From Ehretia macrophylla (taxonomy: Eukaryota > Streptophyta > Magnoliopsida > Boraginales > Ehretiaceae): a stretch of 64,000 nucleotides of DNA. Shown piece after piece: positions 10,569 to 22,013 of this stretch; the stretch's first letter is position 1; each line of letters starts with the position of its first letter. The stretch lies in contig CM075782.1 of assembly GCA_037974665.1 (NCBI GenBank), forward strand, positions 41,530,851 through 41,594,850. The letters are read 5' to 3'. A program made the position numbers and the translations under genes. The notes under the pieces were generated by a model. The model had not been told where the DNA came from. It saw nothing but the letters and a program-made list of their open reading frames with translations, and made no database searches.

Positions 10569-11130
10569 CCCTTTTTCAATTTTTTTCCCCCGGTTCAGGC
10601 TTGCCAAGATGCTTTATCCACCACATTTCTATTACCGAATCCCACGACACCTTGGGCAAGAAAACTTTGCTTCACGTAGAGGTTGGACCCACAAACCGAG
10701 GGCGTGGGGCTTTTGACCAGTTCTCCGTCGCTCCGGTGCCCATAACTTTTGATCTGTAAGGAGTTACGCGGTGCACAACATACCGTTTGAAAGCTCTCTG
10801 AGAGCTCTACGACGGGAGAAGCAAGCCTACTCCACTGCAACTATTTTCGGAGCCAAAAATCATATGTTTTTATCAGTTTTGGGCCACTTTTCTTCTTTTG
10901 CGCTGTTTTACCGTCCTAGATCGTACTTCATGAGCTGCTAAAAGGACGACAACCTAACTCGCGGGACATTAGAGGCCCCTACAATGCCTTGATATCACGT
11001 CTTCTGAGGTTGCTGCGTTGTTGAATTGGATGGGTTGTCGTTAAGCCCATTGGACCTTTTGAATGGGCCATCTCTCTAGGCTGGGAATGTGAACCATCAA
11101 CACATAAATGATTTGTGCCCTCAACTTGAC

Positions 11131-11248
11131 AGGTGCAATCATACTAGCACTAATGCACCAGATCCCATCAGAACTCCAAAGTTAAGCGTGCTTGGGCGAG
11201 AGTAGTACTAGAATAGGTGACCCCCTGGGAAATCCTCATGTTGCACCC
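11131..11248 (+). rRNA. 5S rRNA gene copy 18 (class A)
   Basis: Class A gene, full length. Box C reads AGAATAGGTGACC and the region after it GGGAAATCCTC. Confidence 0.88.
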
Positions 11249-11808
11249 CTCTTTTCAATTTTTTTTGCCCCGGTTAGGCTTGCCAAGATGCTTTATCCAC
11301 CAGATTTCTATTACCGAATCCCACGGTACCTTGGGCAAGACAACTTCGAATCACGTAGAGGCTGGGCCCGCAAATCGAGCGCGTGGGGCTTGTGACTAGG
11401 TCTCCATCGCTCCGGTGCCCATAACTTTTGAACCGTAAGAAGTTACGCGGCGCACAACATACAGTTGGAAAGCTCTCCAGGAGCTCTATGACGGGAGTAG
11501 CAAGCCTGCTTGACTGCGCCTATTTTTGGAGCCCCAAATCGAACGTTTTCTTCAGTTTTGGGCCACTTTTCTTCTTTTGTGCTATTTTTCTGTCCCGGAT
11601 CATACGTCGTGAGCTATTAAAAGGACAACAACCTAACTCGTGCACATTAGAGTGCCCTACAACGCGTCGATATCACGTCTTGCAAGGATGCTGCCTCGTT
11701 AAAGCGGATGGGTTGTCGTTAAGCCCATTGGGCCTTTTGAATGGGCTATCTCCCTGGGTTTGGACTGTGAACCATCAACACATAAGGGATTTGTGCCCTC
11801 AACGGGAC

Positions 11809-11926
11809 AGGTGCAATCATACCAGCACTAATACACTGGATCCCATCAGAACTCCGAAGTTAAGCGTGCTTGGGCGAGAGAAGTGCGAGGATGGGTGACC
11901 CCCTAGGAAGTCCTCGTGTTGTACCC
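11809..11926 (+). rRNA. 5S rRNA gene copy 19 (class A)
   Basis: Class A gene with intact box A and box C, but AGAAGTGCGAGG replaces AGTAGTACTAGG between them. Confidence 0.88.
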
Positions 11927-12486
11927 CCTTTTTCAAAAAAATTTCCCCGTTTAGGCTTGCCAAGATGCTTTATCCACCACATTTCTATTTCGGAATCCTA
12001 TGGCACCTTGGGCAAGACAACTTTGCATCACGTAGAGGCTGGGAACGCAAATCGTGGGCGTGGGGCTTATGACCAGCTCTCCGTCGCTTCGATGCCCATA
12101 ACTTTTGATTTGTAAGGAGTTACGCGACGCACAGCATACCGTTGGAAAGCTCTTCAAGAGCTCTATGACAGGTTCAGCAAACCTGCTCAGCAGTGGCTAT
12201 TTTTGGGGCCCAAAATCAAACGTTTTCATCAATTTTAGGCTACTTTTCTTCTTTTGTGCTATTTTTTCATCCCGAATCGAACATCGTGATCTATTAAAAG
12301 GACGACAACTTAACTCGCGGGACATTAGAGGGCCCTACAACGGGTCGATATCTCATCTTGTAAGGATGCTGCTTTGTGGAAGCGGATGGGTTGTCGTTAA
12401 GCCCATTGGGCCTTTTGAATGGGCCATCTCTCTAGGTTGAGACTGTGAACCGCTAACACATAAGGGATTTGTGTCCTCAACATGAT

Positions 12487-12604
12487 GGGTGCGATCATAC
12501 CCGCACTAATGCAACAAATCCCATCAAATCTCCGAAGTTAAGCGTGCTTGGGAGAGAGTAATACTAGGATGGGTGACCCTCAGAGAAGTCCTCGTGTAGT
12601 ACCC
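12487..12604 (+). rRNA. 5S rRNA gene copy 20 (A/B mosaic at block boundary)
   Basis: The 5' part is class A (CACTAATG, C20) and the rest is class B (T43, A67, A96). The upstream spacer is class A and the downstream one class B, so the class switch lies inside the gene between bases 20 and 43. Confidence 0.88.
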
Positions 12605-13018
12605 ATCTTTTCGTTTTGTATTTTTTGCCCAGTTCTAGATTGCATAGATGCTTTATCCGTCACATTTCTATTACCAAGTACCGCGACATCTTGGGCAAGA
12701 CAATTTCGCTTCGCGTTGAGGCTGGGACCGCAAACGGAGGGCGTGGGGCCTATGACTAGGTCTCCGTCGCTACGGTGCCCATAACTTTTGATCCGTAAAG
12801 AGTTATGCAGCGTACGGCATATCGTTTGAAAGCTCTCCGAGAGCTTTATGATAGGGGTGGCAAGCCTGCTTGGCTGCACCTATTTTCAGAGCCCTAAATC
12901 AAATATTTTCATCATTTTTGGGATACTTTTTTTCTTTTGCGTTGTTTCTTCGTCCCTGATCATTCGTCGGGAGTCGCGAAAAGGACAACAAATAAGGGCT
13001 TTGTGCACTCAACATGAC

Positions 13019-13136
13019 GAGTGCAATCATACCAACAGTAATGCACTGGATCCTTTCAGATCTTTGAAGTTAAGCGTGCTTGGGAGAGAGTAGTACTTGG
13101 ATGGGTGACCCTTAGGTAAGTCCTCGTGTTGCACCC
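13019..13136 (+). rRNA. 5S rRNA gene copy 21 (class B)
   Basis: Class B bases at all four sites. Differences include ATCCTTTC and TCTTTGAAG in helix III/loop C and ACTTGGATGGG before box C. Confidence 0.87.
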
Positions 13137-13545
13137 CCTTTTTGTTTTGAATTTTTTGCCCTGTTCAGGTTGCCAAGATGCTTTACCCATCACATTTCTA
13201 TTCTTGAGTCCCATGGCATCTTGGACAAGATAACTTCGCTTCGCCTAGAGGCTTGGCCCGTAAACTGAGGGCGTGGGGCCTGTGACTTGGTCTCCGTCGA
13301 TCTGGTGCCATTAACAATTGATCCGTAAGGAGTTATGCGGCACACAGGATACCATTGGAAAGCTCTACGGGAGCTCTACCATGAGGGCAACAAGCCTGAT
13401 CAACAATGCCTTTTTTGGACCCAAATCAAATGTTTTCATCAATTTTGGGATACTTTTATTCTTTTTTACCTGTTTCTTTGTCACAGATCATTCGTCGGGA
13501 GCCGCGAAAAAGCCGACAAATAAGGGCTTTGTGCCCCAACATGAC

Positions 13546-13663
13546 GGGTGCGATCATACCATCAGTAATGCACCAGATCCCATCAGATCTCTGAAGTTAA
13601 GCGTGCTTGGGAGAGAGTAGTACTAGGATGGGTGACCCCTAGGGAAGTCCTCGTGTTGCACCT
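13546..13663 (+). rRNA. 5S rRNA gene copy 22 (class B, well preserved)
   Basis: Class B gene with intact box A, IE and box C. Only a few substitutions (CATCAGTAATG, ACCAGATC, CTCTGAAG). Confidence 0.9.
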
Positions 13664-14074
13664 CCCTTTTCATTTTGCATTTTTTGCCCCGTTTAGGCTT
13701 GCCAAGATGCTTTATCCAACACATTTCTATTACCGAGTCCCACGACATCTTGGTTAGGACAACTTCGCTTCACGTAGAGGCTGGGCCCGGAAACTGAGGG
13801 CTTGGGGCCTATGACAAGGTCTTCGTCGCTACGGTGTCTATAACTTTTGAATCGTAAGGAGTTCAGTGCACAACATACTGTTGGAAAGCTCTCCGAGAGC
13901 TCTACAACGAGTGCAGCAAGCCTACTCTGCTGCGCTTATTTTTGGTGCCCAAAATTGAATGTTTTCATAAGTTTTGGGCCACTTTTCTTCTTTTTGCAAG
14001 GTTTCTTCGTCCCTGATCGTTCGTCGGGAGCCGCGAAAAGGATGACAAATAAGGGCTTTGCACACTCAACACGA

Positions 14075-14192
14075 TGGTGCGATAATACCAGCAGTAAAGC
14101 ATTGGATCCCATCAGATCTCCGAAGTTAAGCGTACTTAGGAGAGAGTAGTACTAGGATTGGTGACCCTCATGGAAGTCCTCATATTGCACCC
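14075..14192 (+). rRNA. 5S rRNA gene copy 23 (class B)
   Basis: Class B gene. The start reads TGGTGCGATA, box A contains GCGTACTTAGGAG and box C is the GGATTGGTGACC variant. Confidence 0.86.
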
Positions 14193-14607
14193 CCTTTTTC
14201 ATTTTGCATTTTTTGACCCATTCAAGCTTGCCAAGATGCTTTATCCATCAGATTTTTATTACCGAGTACCATGGCGTCTTGGGCAAGACAACTTCACTTC
14301 ACGTAGAGGCTGGGCCCACAAACCGAGGGCGTGGGGCTTGGGACTAGGTCTTCGTCGCTCCGGTGCCCATAACTTTTGATCCGTAAGGAGTTATACAGCA
14401 CACAGCTCGCCGTTAGGAAGCTCTCCGAGAGCTCTACGACGGGGGCAGCAAGTCTGCTCAGTTGCGCTTGTTTTCAAAGCCCAAAATCGAACGTTTTCAT
14501 CAGTTTCAGGTCACTTTTCTACTTTTTGCGCTGTTTCTTAGTCCCTGATCGTTCGTCGAGAGCCGCGAAAAGGATGACAATTAAGGGCTTTGCGCACTCA
14601 ACATGAC

Positions 14608-14699
14608 AGGTGCGATCATACCAGTAGTAATGTACCAGATCCCATCTGATCTCCGAAGTTAAGATGGGTGACCCTCAGGGAAGTGCTCGTGTTACACCC
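14608..14699 (+). pseudogene. 5S rRNA gene copy 24, internal 26-bp deletion
   Basis: 92 bp long. The sequence goes from GAAGTTAAG directly to ATGGGTGACC, removing the second half of box A, the whole intermediate element and the start of box C. It cannot fold or bind TFIIIA normally. Confidence 0.88.
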
Positions 14700-15265
14700 C
14701 CCCTTTTTGTTTTGAATTTTTTGCCCCGTTCAGACTTGCCAAGATGCTTTATCCGTCACATTTCTTTTACCGAGTCCCACAGTATCTTGGGCAAGACAAC
14801 TTCGCTTCGCGTAGAAGCTGAGCTCGTAAACCTAGGGTGTGGGGCCTGTGACCAGGTCTCGTTTGCCACGGTGCCCATAACTTTTGAACCATAAGGAGTT
14901 ATGCAGTGCATAGTAAACCGTTGGAAAGCTCTCTGAGAGCTCTACGACAGAAGCAGTAAGCCAAGTCGGCTGTAGCTATTTTCAGAGCCCAAAATTGAAT
15001 GTTTTCATCAGTTTCGGGCCACTTTTCTTCTTTTGTGCTATTTTTCCATCCTGGATCGTACGTCATGAGCTGTTAAAAGGACGACAACCCAACTCGCGGG
15101 ACATTAGAGGGCCCTACAATGCCTCGATGCCACGTCTTGTAAGGATGCTGCATTGTCGAAGCGGATGGGTTGTCGTTAAGCGCATTGGTCCTTTTGAATG
15201 GGCCATCTCTTTGGGCTATGACTGTGAACTGTCAACACATAAGGAATTTGTGCCCTCAACATGAC

Positions 15266-15383
15266 AGGTGCGATCATACCAGCACTAATGCACCGAAACC
15301 CATCAGAACTCTGAAGTTAAACATGCTTGGGCGAGATTAGTACTAGGATGGGTGATTCCCTGGGAAGTCCTCATGTTGGACCT
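15266..15383 (+). rRNA. 5S rRNA gene copy 25 (class A)
   Basis: Class A at all four sites. Lesions include CCGAAACC in helix III, AAACATGC in box A and GGTGATTCC at box C. The retrotransposon sits 258 bp downstream in its spacer. Confidence 0.87.
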
Positions 15384-15636
15384 CCCTTTTCAAAAAAAAT
15401 TTCCTCGGTTAGGCTTGCCAAGATGCTTTATTCACCACATTTCTATTTCTGAATCCCACGGCACCTTGGGCAAGACAACTTCGATTCACGTAGAGGCTGG
15501 ACCAGCAAACCGAGAGCGTGGGGCTTGTGACAAGGTTTCCGTCGCTCTAGTGCCCTTAACTTCTGATCCGTAATAAGTTACGCGGTGCACAGCATACCTT
15601 TGGAAAGCTCTCCAGGAGCTCTACGACGGGGGCAGC

Positions 15637-15641
15637 AAGCC
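15637..15641 (+). repeat. Target-site duplication, left (AAGCC)
   Basis: Five-base direct repeat flanking the LTR retrotransposon; the second copy is at 27574-27578. Five bases is the usual length for Ty3/Gypsy integrase. Confidence 0.93.
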
Positions 15642-16328
15642 TGTGAGGCCCGACCCCGATTTGCGTGCGATACCTCATTTCGTGTGTCTTAATCTAGATT
15701 TACGTGCTTTGACCTAGGTTTAGGAATTGTGTTCATTTTATGTGCCATGCATTGAATTACGTGCATTCATTTAGGGTTACGAGCATTTACTTGAAAAATA
15801 TGTGTTCGTCTCGTAGTTCATGTCTTACCTCGTAGTACGTGCCCTAGACCTAGGAAAGCGTGCCCTCATGCTAATCAAGAAAGTATCTTACACAAAGTAC
15901 TATACTATTAAACAATCCTACAAAATCCACTATCAATATTATAATCCTAATTCAACTCGCTAAAAGACAAAAATTCACTAAATACTAAACATTTTTCATT
16001 CTTTATTCCTTATTCTTTTTGCACTTCCAACACACAATTAAATAATACTCCTTTAGTTGACAAAAATTTAGAATTTTAATAGCCTTGGCCGACCACCACA
16101 TCAAATTTTATACATGCTTGCTCAATTCAATTCATTTCTAGACAAGTTATGACAAAAACACTTATCAATGCATAAAAAAAATGCTCAAAACTACCTCAAA
16201 TTACTACCTTGCTCGACCAAACCACCATTGCCCATGCTAGCATTTTAAAATCACATCTTGAAGACACAAAATGCTGAAATTTTCCTGCCCAAGGCCGAGC
16301 ATGCCTCATCAATAGCAAGGCTTGTGCT

Positions 16329-16400
16329 TTTTTTTTCATTTCTCTCACTTTCCTCTCAATCTTTTCTCTCTCCCTCTCAATTTCCCTCTCTCTCTCAGCC
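16329..16400 (+). repeat. CT-rich low-complexity tract in left LTR
   Basis: T and CT runs (TTTCTCTCACTTTCCTC and CTCTCTCTC). The matching tract in the right LTR, near 24690-24762, is a few bases longer, consistent with slippage after insertion. Confidence 0.7.
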
Positions 16401-18322
16401 TTGGCTGAGTTCTCACCATCCTTAGCTCATCTTCTTCACACTATAGTCAATCAAGTCAAGCAACAAGCAAGGAAAGTCGAGCAAGCTAGCTAGGATGCAA
16501 GAATCATACATGCATGTCCTTTGAAGTCTTCTATTCGGCCCTAGGTAAGTTCTTGGCTTCCATTTCTTTTCTTCTTGTTCTAACCTCATGCATGTACTAA
16601 GAGCTTGGTCACTAAGCTAGGAAAAATAGAGAAAATCTAGTTGGAACCTCGGCTAGGCAAAGGAGAAGAAGAAAAGTTTGCTTCAACAAGTTTTTGTGCA
16701 TCCTCTTGGTTGATTGCTAAGGTGAGGGCTAAAACCTTTTGAAAATCCTTCAAAAATCCACATGCATGCTCATAAAAGTATGTCTTTGCTTCTGTACTTG
16801 AGTTATATGTTCGTTCATAAGCTTTTGCAACCATGCATGGCAAGATCTTGGCTTGAAAGTGATGATAGGTGAAGTCGGATTGTTGACAGCTCTCTGACCA
16901 GTTTGTTTCGAGGTAAGTTTAGCTAGGCAAATGATGTTGAAAATGCATGAAAATTGGTAGGTCACTAGTTTGACTAGTTTTGAACATTTTTCGAAGAAAT
17001 ATACCAAAGCAAAGTTTGACTCTAAGGTCTTCAAAATGGAAAATCTTTAAAATGTGTCCAAATCTGGAAATCTGGAAAAATGAAGCAGGTTTTAGCAGAT
17101 GCACTGAACTTGTAGAATGAACCAGATTTAACTTAGTAAATGATTTCCAAAATGCATGAAATTGGGTTTTCTGCTAGAATTTTCAGTTCTGGACATTTTT
17201 GTCAGAAATGGACTAAGGCTAAATCTGACCCTAAGGACCTCAAAAACGTCAATTATCGAAATGTGTGCAAATCTGGACAGTTTTGTGCTATCCCACTGTT
17301 TCGGCTATATCTAATGATCCCGAACTCCAATTGATGCAAGGTTTGTTCCTGATTTTAGTTTACTTCTTAAACTTTAATTTGAAATCTTATTCATTGGAAT
17401 TGGAGATTGTTTTCGGGTCTTAATGTTTGTGAGAAAACAGCCTATTGCAGTGAGGGTTTCACCTAGTTATATGCTTGGAAAATTGTTGTAACCTCTCTTG
17501 TGGTGTTAATTGCTTGGAATTGTGGTGTTGGGATGTTGTGTGGACTGTTTTGAGTACTTGAGGATGTTTGAATTAAATGATGCATGGCTTGAGATTTATT
17601 TTGAGTTGACTTAGGGTTTAATCACCCGGGTAAGCACGAAAAGGAAACCCTAATGACTAGGTAGGCTTGTTAAGTATTGATCATTTGGATATCGTGTGTA
17701 ATTATATGTTTAGTAGGCTGCCCGTAGTTGCCTTATAACCTTAAATGTGGTTTTGATCATTGCATGTTGACAAATAGGCTTTTCTTGCATCCGAACCCAC
17801 GTAGATGTTGTTGCATGTTGAATAATCCTATCACTTGATACGTGGACTTTGAAATGAGTTATATGACTTGATTTACATGTGTTACATGGCTGCCCGTTTA
17901 ATGTTCATATAACTCCATATGCTTTTCAAGTGAAATTACTTGTCTGTTCATGCCTCGCCTGTTTACTTGTCAATGTGCAATCTTATGACTGTCCGGAGGC
18001 AACCTACTTTGTTGTCCTCCTAACGTGATATGTTAATGTCATAAATGTGCACTGCATACAAGGTTGCAACCTTTCATGTCGGCATGGTAGCGATCACGCA
18101 CACCGGGTGGCATCGGGCTTGCCGGTGCACCCGTGACTACCATGGTCCCATTCCCTTTCTCGCTTGGGGGCTAGACTTCCTCGAAGAGTTGGGTCATAGA
18201 ATTTTGGGGTACATCCGGAGTCACCCACCTGGCGTGTTAAGGGGATGATTTGAAGTCGGCCACAACAACTGATTCTGGAAATGAACTGAGAGCAAAAGCT
18301 CACTGTATCCTTTTACTATGTG

Positions 18323-18330
18323 TATAAGTA
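18323..18330 (+). promoter_or_regulatory. Possible TATA box of the LTR promoter
   Basis: TATAAGTA lies in the 3' third of the LTR, at the same place in the right LTR (26688-26695). Position and sequence would suit a Pol II start for element RNA, but there is no direct evidence. Confidence 0.25.
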
Positions 18331-19222
18331 CTCTCGCTTGGTTCCTAGAGAACCTCGGGGAGGAAAGACTGGTATTCCTGTTCCTGTACTTATATTATTG
18401 TTATATTCATGCTTGCAAAAGGATTTCATAAGTTGAACCGGAAAATGAGTTTCAAAACCTATTTCTCGTTCCCCCTCGCTGAGTTCATAAGGACTCACCC
18501 TCTTTTATCATCTTAGGTGAAGAAGATCCAAAACAAGTACCCGAGGACGATGTTCCTAACGACGATTCCTTGGAGTGATTGCCTGTCCTGTGTGCTTTGC
18601 GTGTTTATGGCTATTTGCGATCCATGCTACTTGAAGACTATTTCTTTCATGTTGTTTGATGTTGTAATGTAAAAGACCCCCGTTGTAATTTGGGGTCTAA
18701 TTTTGGTTTGTACTGATATTGCTAGACAGACACTAGACACTACTATGATCGTTTTGCTATTATTACCGCTAGTATCTATCATAGGTTACGACGTATTAGT
18801 TAAGGACTAAGTAAATGAACCTATCCAATCTTAAACAGGTACTCGCTATTAAGCTAAGATCAACAGGTACTTTTGTAACGAGGATAAACAAACAAACGAG
18901 ACATAGTATCATGCTAGGTTATAAATCAAACGAGACATCGAGATAACCAATAGGCATTTCAATTGATGTTAAATAGTAATCCTAGTTGGAAATGAAACTT
19001 GAGATTTGAAAAGTTTGAGGCATTTAGAGAATTAGGCCAAACCAAAGAGTCCAATTATAGCCGTCATGCTGCCGGTTTTCTGAAAAACTTTGGAGTCTAG
19101 ACTCAAACGATAGGTGTTAAATCTTCATAAACGGTTAAGTATGTAACATGTCCTGAACGTTTAGATCACACCCTAGTCTAACCTTATAGGCCGGGTTGGG
19201 GCGTGACACCTTAGAAATAGAA

Positions 19223-19234
19223 TGTTATCAGAGT
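19223..19234 (+). promoter_or_regulatory. Primer-binding site, initiator-Met tRNA type
   Basis: TGTTATCAGAGT, 14 bases after the left LTR, is close to the usual plant site TGGTATCAGAGC complementary to the 3' end of initiator methionine tRNA. Two bases differ, in keeping with decay. Confidence 0.7.
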
Positions 19235-19477
19235 TTAGATTGCTTAAGCCGGGTTTAACTCTCAGACCGTGGGTAGGGCCCTAAGATCAGTAGGATGACT
19301 TGTTTATGTGATATTGTGTGATAATGTTTAATGTGCCTTCTATGTTCTATGTGCTTAAGTGATCAACATGCCTTAATTGTTTCTAGAATTGTATCTATAT
19401 TATGTTGCATATCTTATGCACTAAATTCTTAATTGTCATATTTTCCATAAAATGTGCATCGTAATCTATGCCTATAG

Positions 19478-20641
19478 ATGGCTGGCCCTAGCACCCGTAC
19501 TACTAATAGGAGCGGTGAACCCCAAGAGACCGGAGATGCCTATCAAACTACTCCCGGTATAGCTATGTTTAATATGATGGCGAGTGCCATGGATCGTGTA
19601 TCACGAGTGATGGAGTGCCAGGATGCACGTGAAGCCAACAACAACAACAACAACAGGAATGAGGGTAATCACGGGAGACATAGCAGAATGAGGGAGTTCC
19701 TTGACTTTCGCCCATCTAAATTCCACGGGGAAGCTGATGATGAGAAAGCCGAGGCTAGGCTGTCCGAGATCGAGAAGATTTTCAGGCCACTTGATTATAC
19801 CGATGAAGAGAAGGTGGAGTTTGCTGTATTTCTGTTGCACGGGGATGCCGAGCATTGGTGGCACACTGTAGAAGCACTGTGGGAAACTGATCAGATACCT
19901 CGCTTGTGGGGTAATTTCGTTAAGGCATTTAAGGAGAAATATGTACCTGCAGTCTCCAGGCAGAGACGGGCTGAGGAGTTCATGCACTTGACCCAGGGTA
20001 ACATGACGGTGGCCCAGTATGAGGCTCGTTTTGACCGACTGTCCCGTTATGCTCAATATATGGTTAGCACTCCAGAGGCAAAGATGTGGAAATTTACTAC
20101 TGGATTGAGGCTAGAGATTTAGGACCAGTTGGCTTCTCATGACTTCAATACCTATTCTGCTCTCTTTGCTGCTGCCTCTCGAGTTGAGAAGAGGAAACTA
20201 GATGGAGTCGGTTCGAGTCAGCCGAACAAGAAACCATACTAGCCTCCAGGTCAGTAGAGGAAATTCCAGGGTCAGGGTCGTAACCAAGGCCAGAGCCAGA
20301 ACAGACCAGTGAATAATCGTGGCCCAACAAAAGCGCCATCAGCCTCTTCCACCCGCGGATCCACAGGTAGTTCACCTGTTACTCAGTCCATCAGCTGTTC
20401 TTATTATGACAGGAAGGGGCATACCGAGGCCCAGTGTTAGAGGAAGTCGGGACGATGTATGAGATGTGGCAGTGATCAGCATCAGATCAAGGATTGCCTT
20501 AAATGGCAGATAGGGCAAAATTAGGGTAAACCAGCTGGCAGAGGCAAGACTCCAGTTCCTAGAGTTCAAGCTCGAGCCTATGCTATCGAGTGCGAGGAGA
20601 TTCCAGATGAGACCGCTGTTGTTGAAGGTACATTATTCATA
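19478..20641 (+). pseudogene. gag (capsid and zinc-knuckle) region, interrupted
   Basis: Begins at the ATG of MAGPSTRTTNRSG. Features in order: an Asn run (about residues 52-57), a retrotransposon Gag domain (FLDFRPSKFHG, then WW at the core helix), and two zinc knuckles. The first knuckle is damaged (CSYYDRKGHTEAQC has Tyr for its second Cys); the second is intact CX2CX4HX4C (CMRCGSDQHQIKDC, 20456-20497). The frame is the same throughout but has TAG stops at 20120, 20240, 20255, 20438 and 20522. Gag would form the particle shell and bind element RNA; this copy cannot make it. Confidence 0.9.
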
Positions 20642-21094
20642 TTGAATCAACCTGTTAGGGTGTTAATTGACCCGGGTACTACTCATTCATTTATTACTCC
20701 CTTATGTGTGGAACGTGTAAAACTGAAAGTTGTATGTTTGCCATACGAAGTAGAAGTTGGTACTCCAATGGGTTCTAAACTTGTAACTAGCTCAGCTTGT
20801 AAAACATGTAAAATCCAAATTAAGGATAGGGAGTTCTCAGTCAATCTTATTGTATTACCTTTTCGAGATTATGAGGTCATTTTAGGGATGGACTGGCTGG
20901 CAAAACATCATGTCCAACTAGATTGCCGGGCGAAGATTATAACGTTCCGGGTACCTGATCAACCAGTACTGGAGGTTATGGGTCGAAGAGATTTCATCGG
21001 GAGTTCCATCATTTCGTCTACGAAAGCAGTGAAGTCCTTGAGGAAAAGGGTGCAGCGGATTCTTAGCTTACCTTATCAACAAGCCATTGGATAA
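20642..21094 (+). pseudogene. Retrotransposon aspartic protease domain
   Basis: Continues the gag frame with no stop until 21092. The active-site motif reads LIDPGTTHSF (Asp at about 20669), the D-x-G of retroviral-like aspartic proteases, followed by the second conserved block VILGMDWL. Near 21060 a one-base frame change separates it from the reverse transcriptase frame. Confidence 0.87.
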
Positions 21095-22013
21095 AGCTAA
21101 GTTGGAGGAGATGCCTGTGATCAAAGACTATGCGGATGTGTTTCCATAAGAATTACCTGGTTTACCCCCAAATCGGGAGATCGAGTTCGTTATAGAACTA
21201 CCTGGCACCCAGCCAATATCTAAAGCTCCCTATCGTATGGCACCGGCCGAGCTACAAGAATTGAAAGACCAATTGCAAGGATTGTTGAAGAAGGGGTTTG
21301 TTCAACCAAGTTCTTCACCGTGGGGTGCACCAGTTCTATTTGTAAAGAAGAAAGACAGAACGTTGAGGCTATGCATCGACTACCGAGGATTGAACCAAGT
21401 GACTGTCAAGAATAAATACCCACTTCCATTGATCGCCGAGTTATTTGATCAACTGCAAGGAGCCAAAGTGTATTCAAAACTCGACTTGAGGCAAGGGTAT
21501 TATCAGTTGCGGATCAAAAAGGAAGATGTGCCTAAAATGGATTTCAGGACGAGATATGGGCATTATGAATATGTGGTGATGCCTTTTGGACTAACCAATG
21601 CCCCTGCAGCTTTTATGGATTTGATGCACAGGGTGTTTCAACCCTTCTTGGGCCAATTTGTGGTGATCTTCATTGATGATATTCTGGTATACTCGAAATC
21701 TGAGGCGGAGCATGAGCAACATCTGCGGTTGGTACTGCAGAAACTTCGAGAGCATCAATTGTATGCAAAGTTTAGCAAGTGTGAATTTTGGTTGCAACAG
21801 ATTGCATTTTTGGGGCATATCATATCCCAAGAGGGAATAGCAGTGGACCCAGCAAAAATAGAAGCAGTAATGTCTTGGAAGAAGCCGGAGAATGTTACGG
21901 AGATTCGGAGTTTTCTTGGTCTAGTCGGCTATTATCGGAGATTCGTGAAAGATTTCTCTAAGATTGTAGGACCACTTACAAAGCTCACTCAAAAGAAAAC
22001 AAAGTTCGTGTGA
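21095..22013 (+). pseudogene. Reverse transcriptase domain
   Basis: Ty3/Gypsy reverse transcriptase in a different frame from protease. It includes the linker [40 protein letters not shown] with the first catalytic Asp, [12 protein letters not shown], and the FIDDILVYS active site (from about 21669), then [15 protein letters not shown] at 21147 interrupts the N-terminal part and TGA at 22011 ends it before RNase H. Confidence 0.93.

Larger units (their letters stand above)
9451..12520 (+). repeat. 5S rDNA tandem array, class A block 2
   Basis: Units of 678-680 bp. The B to A change lies in the spacer near AAGCCAAGTCAGCT (about 9464); nearly the same string, AAGCCAAGTCGGCT, marks the next B to A change near 14960. 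The block ends inside the mosaic gene at 12487. Confidence 0.9.
12521..14960 (+). repeat. 5S rDNA tandem array, class B block 2
   Basis: Four class B spacer units of 527-533 bp following the mosaic gene. The block returns to class A inside the spacer after the deleted gene at 14608. Confidence 0.9.
14961..15641 (+). repeat. 5S rDNA array, class A block 3, left part
   Basis: Class A spacer, one class A gene and the start of its spacer, cut at GCAGCAAGCC by the LTR retrotransposon. The interrupted unit resumes at 27574; without the element and one TSD it is 679 bp, a normal class A unit. Confidence 0.92.
15642..19208 (+). repeat. Left (5') LTR
   Basis: 3567 bp, TG...CA ends, aligned end to end with the right LTR. 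It contains a CT-rich tract near 16330-16400 and no coding capacity; the short minus-strand frame near 16637-16843 occurs in both LTRs and is not a gene. The first ~90 bases differ from the right LTR at about 13 positions, nearly all transitions, whereas ~380 bases around 17180-17560 look identical. Confidence 0.95.

Noticed and set aside
16637..16843. Minus-strand frame (MPCMVAKAYERTYNSS) present twice
   Set aside because: The second copy at 25001-25207 is the matching place in the other LTR. It is LTR sequence, not a gene.
19478..20122. First gag frame as an intact stand-alone gene
   Set aside because: It ends at a TAG in the middle of Gag, and the same frame continues with zinc knuckles and protease.
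20642..20680. Protease motif DPG instead of DTG or DSG taken as a lost active site
   Set aside because: The catalytic Asp and Gly are present, and I recall D-P-G variants in related plant elements, so it need not be a defect.
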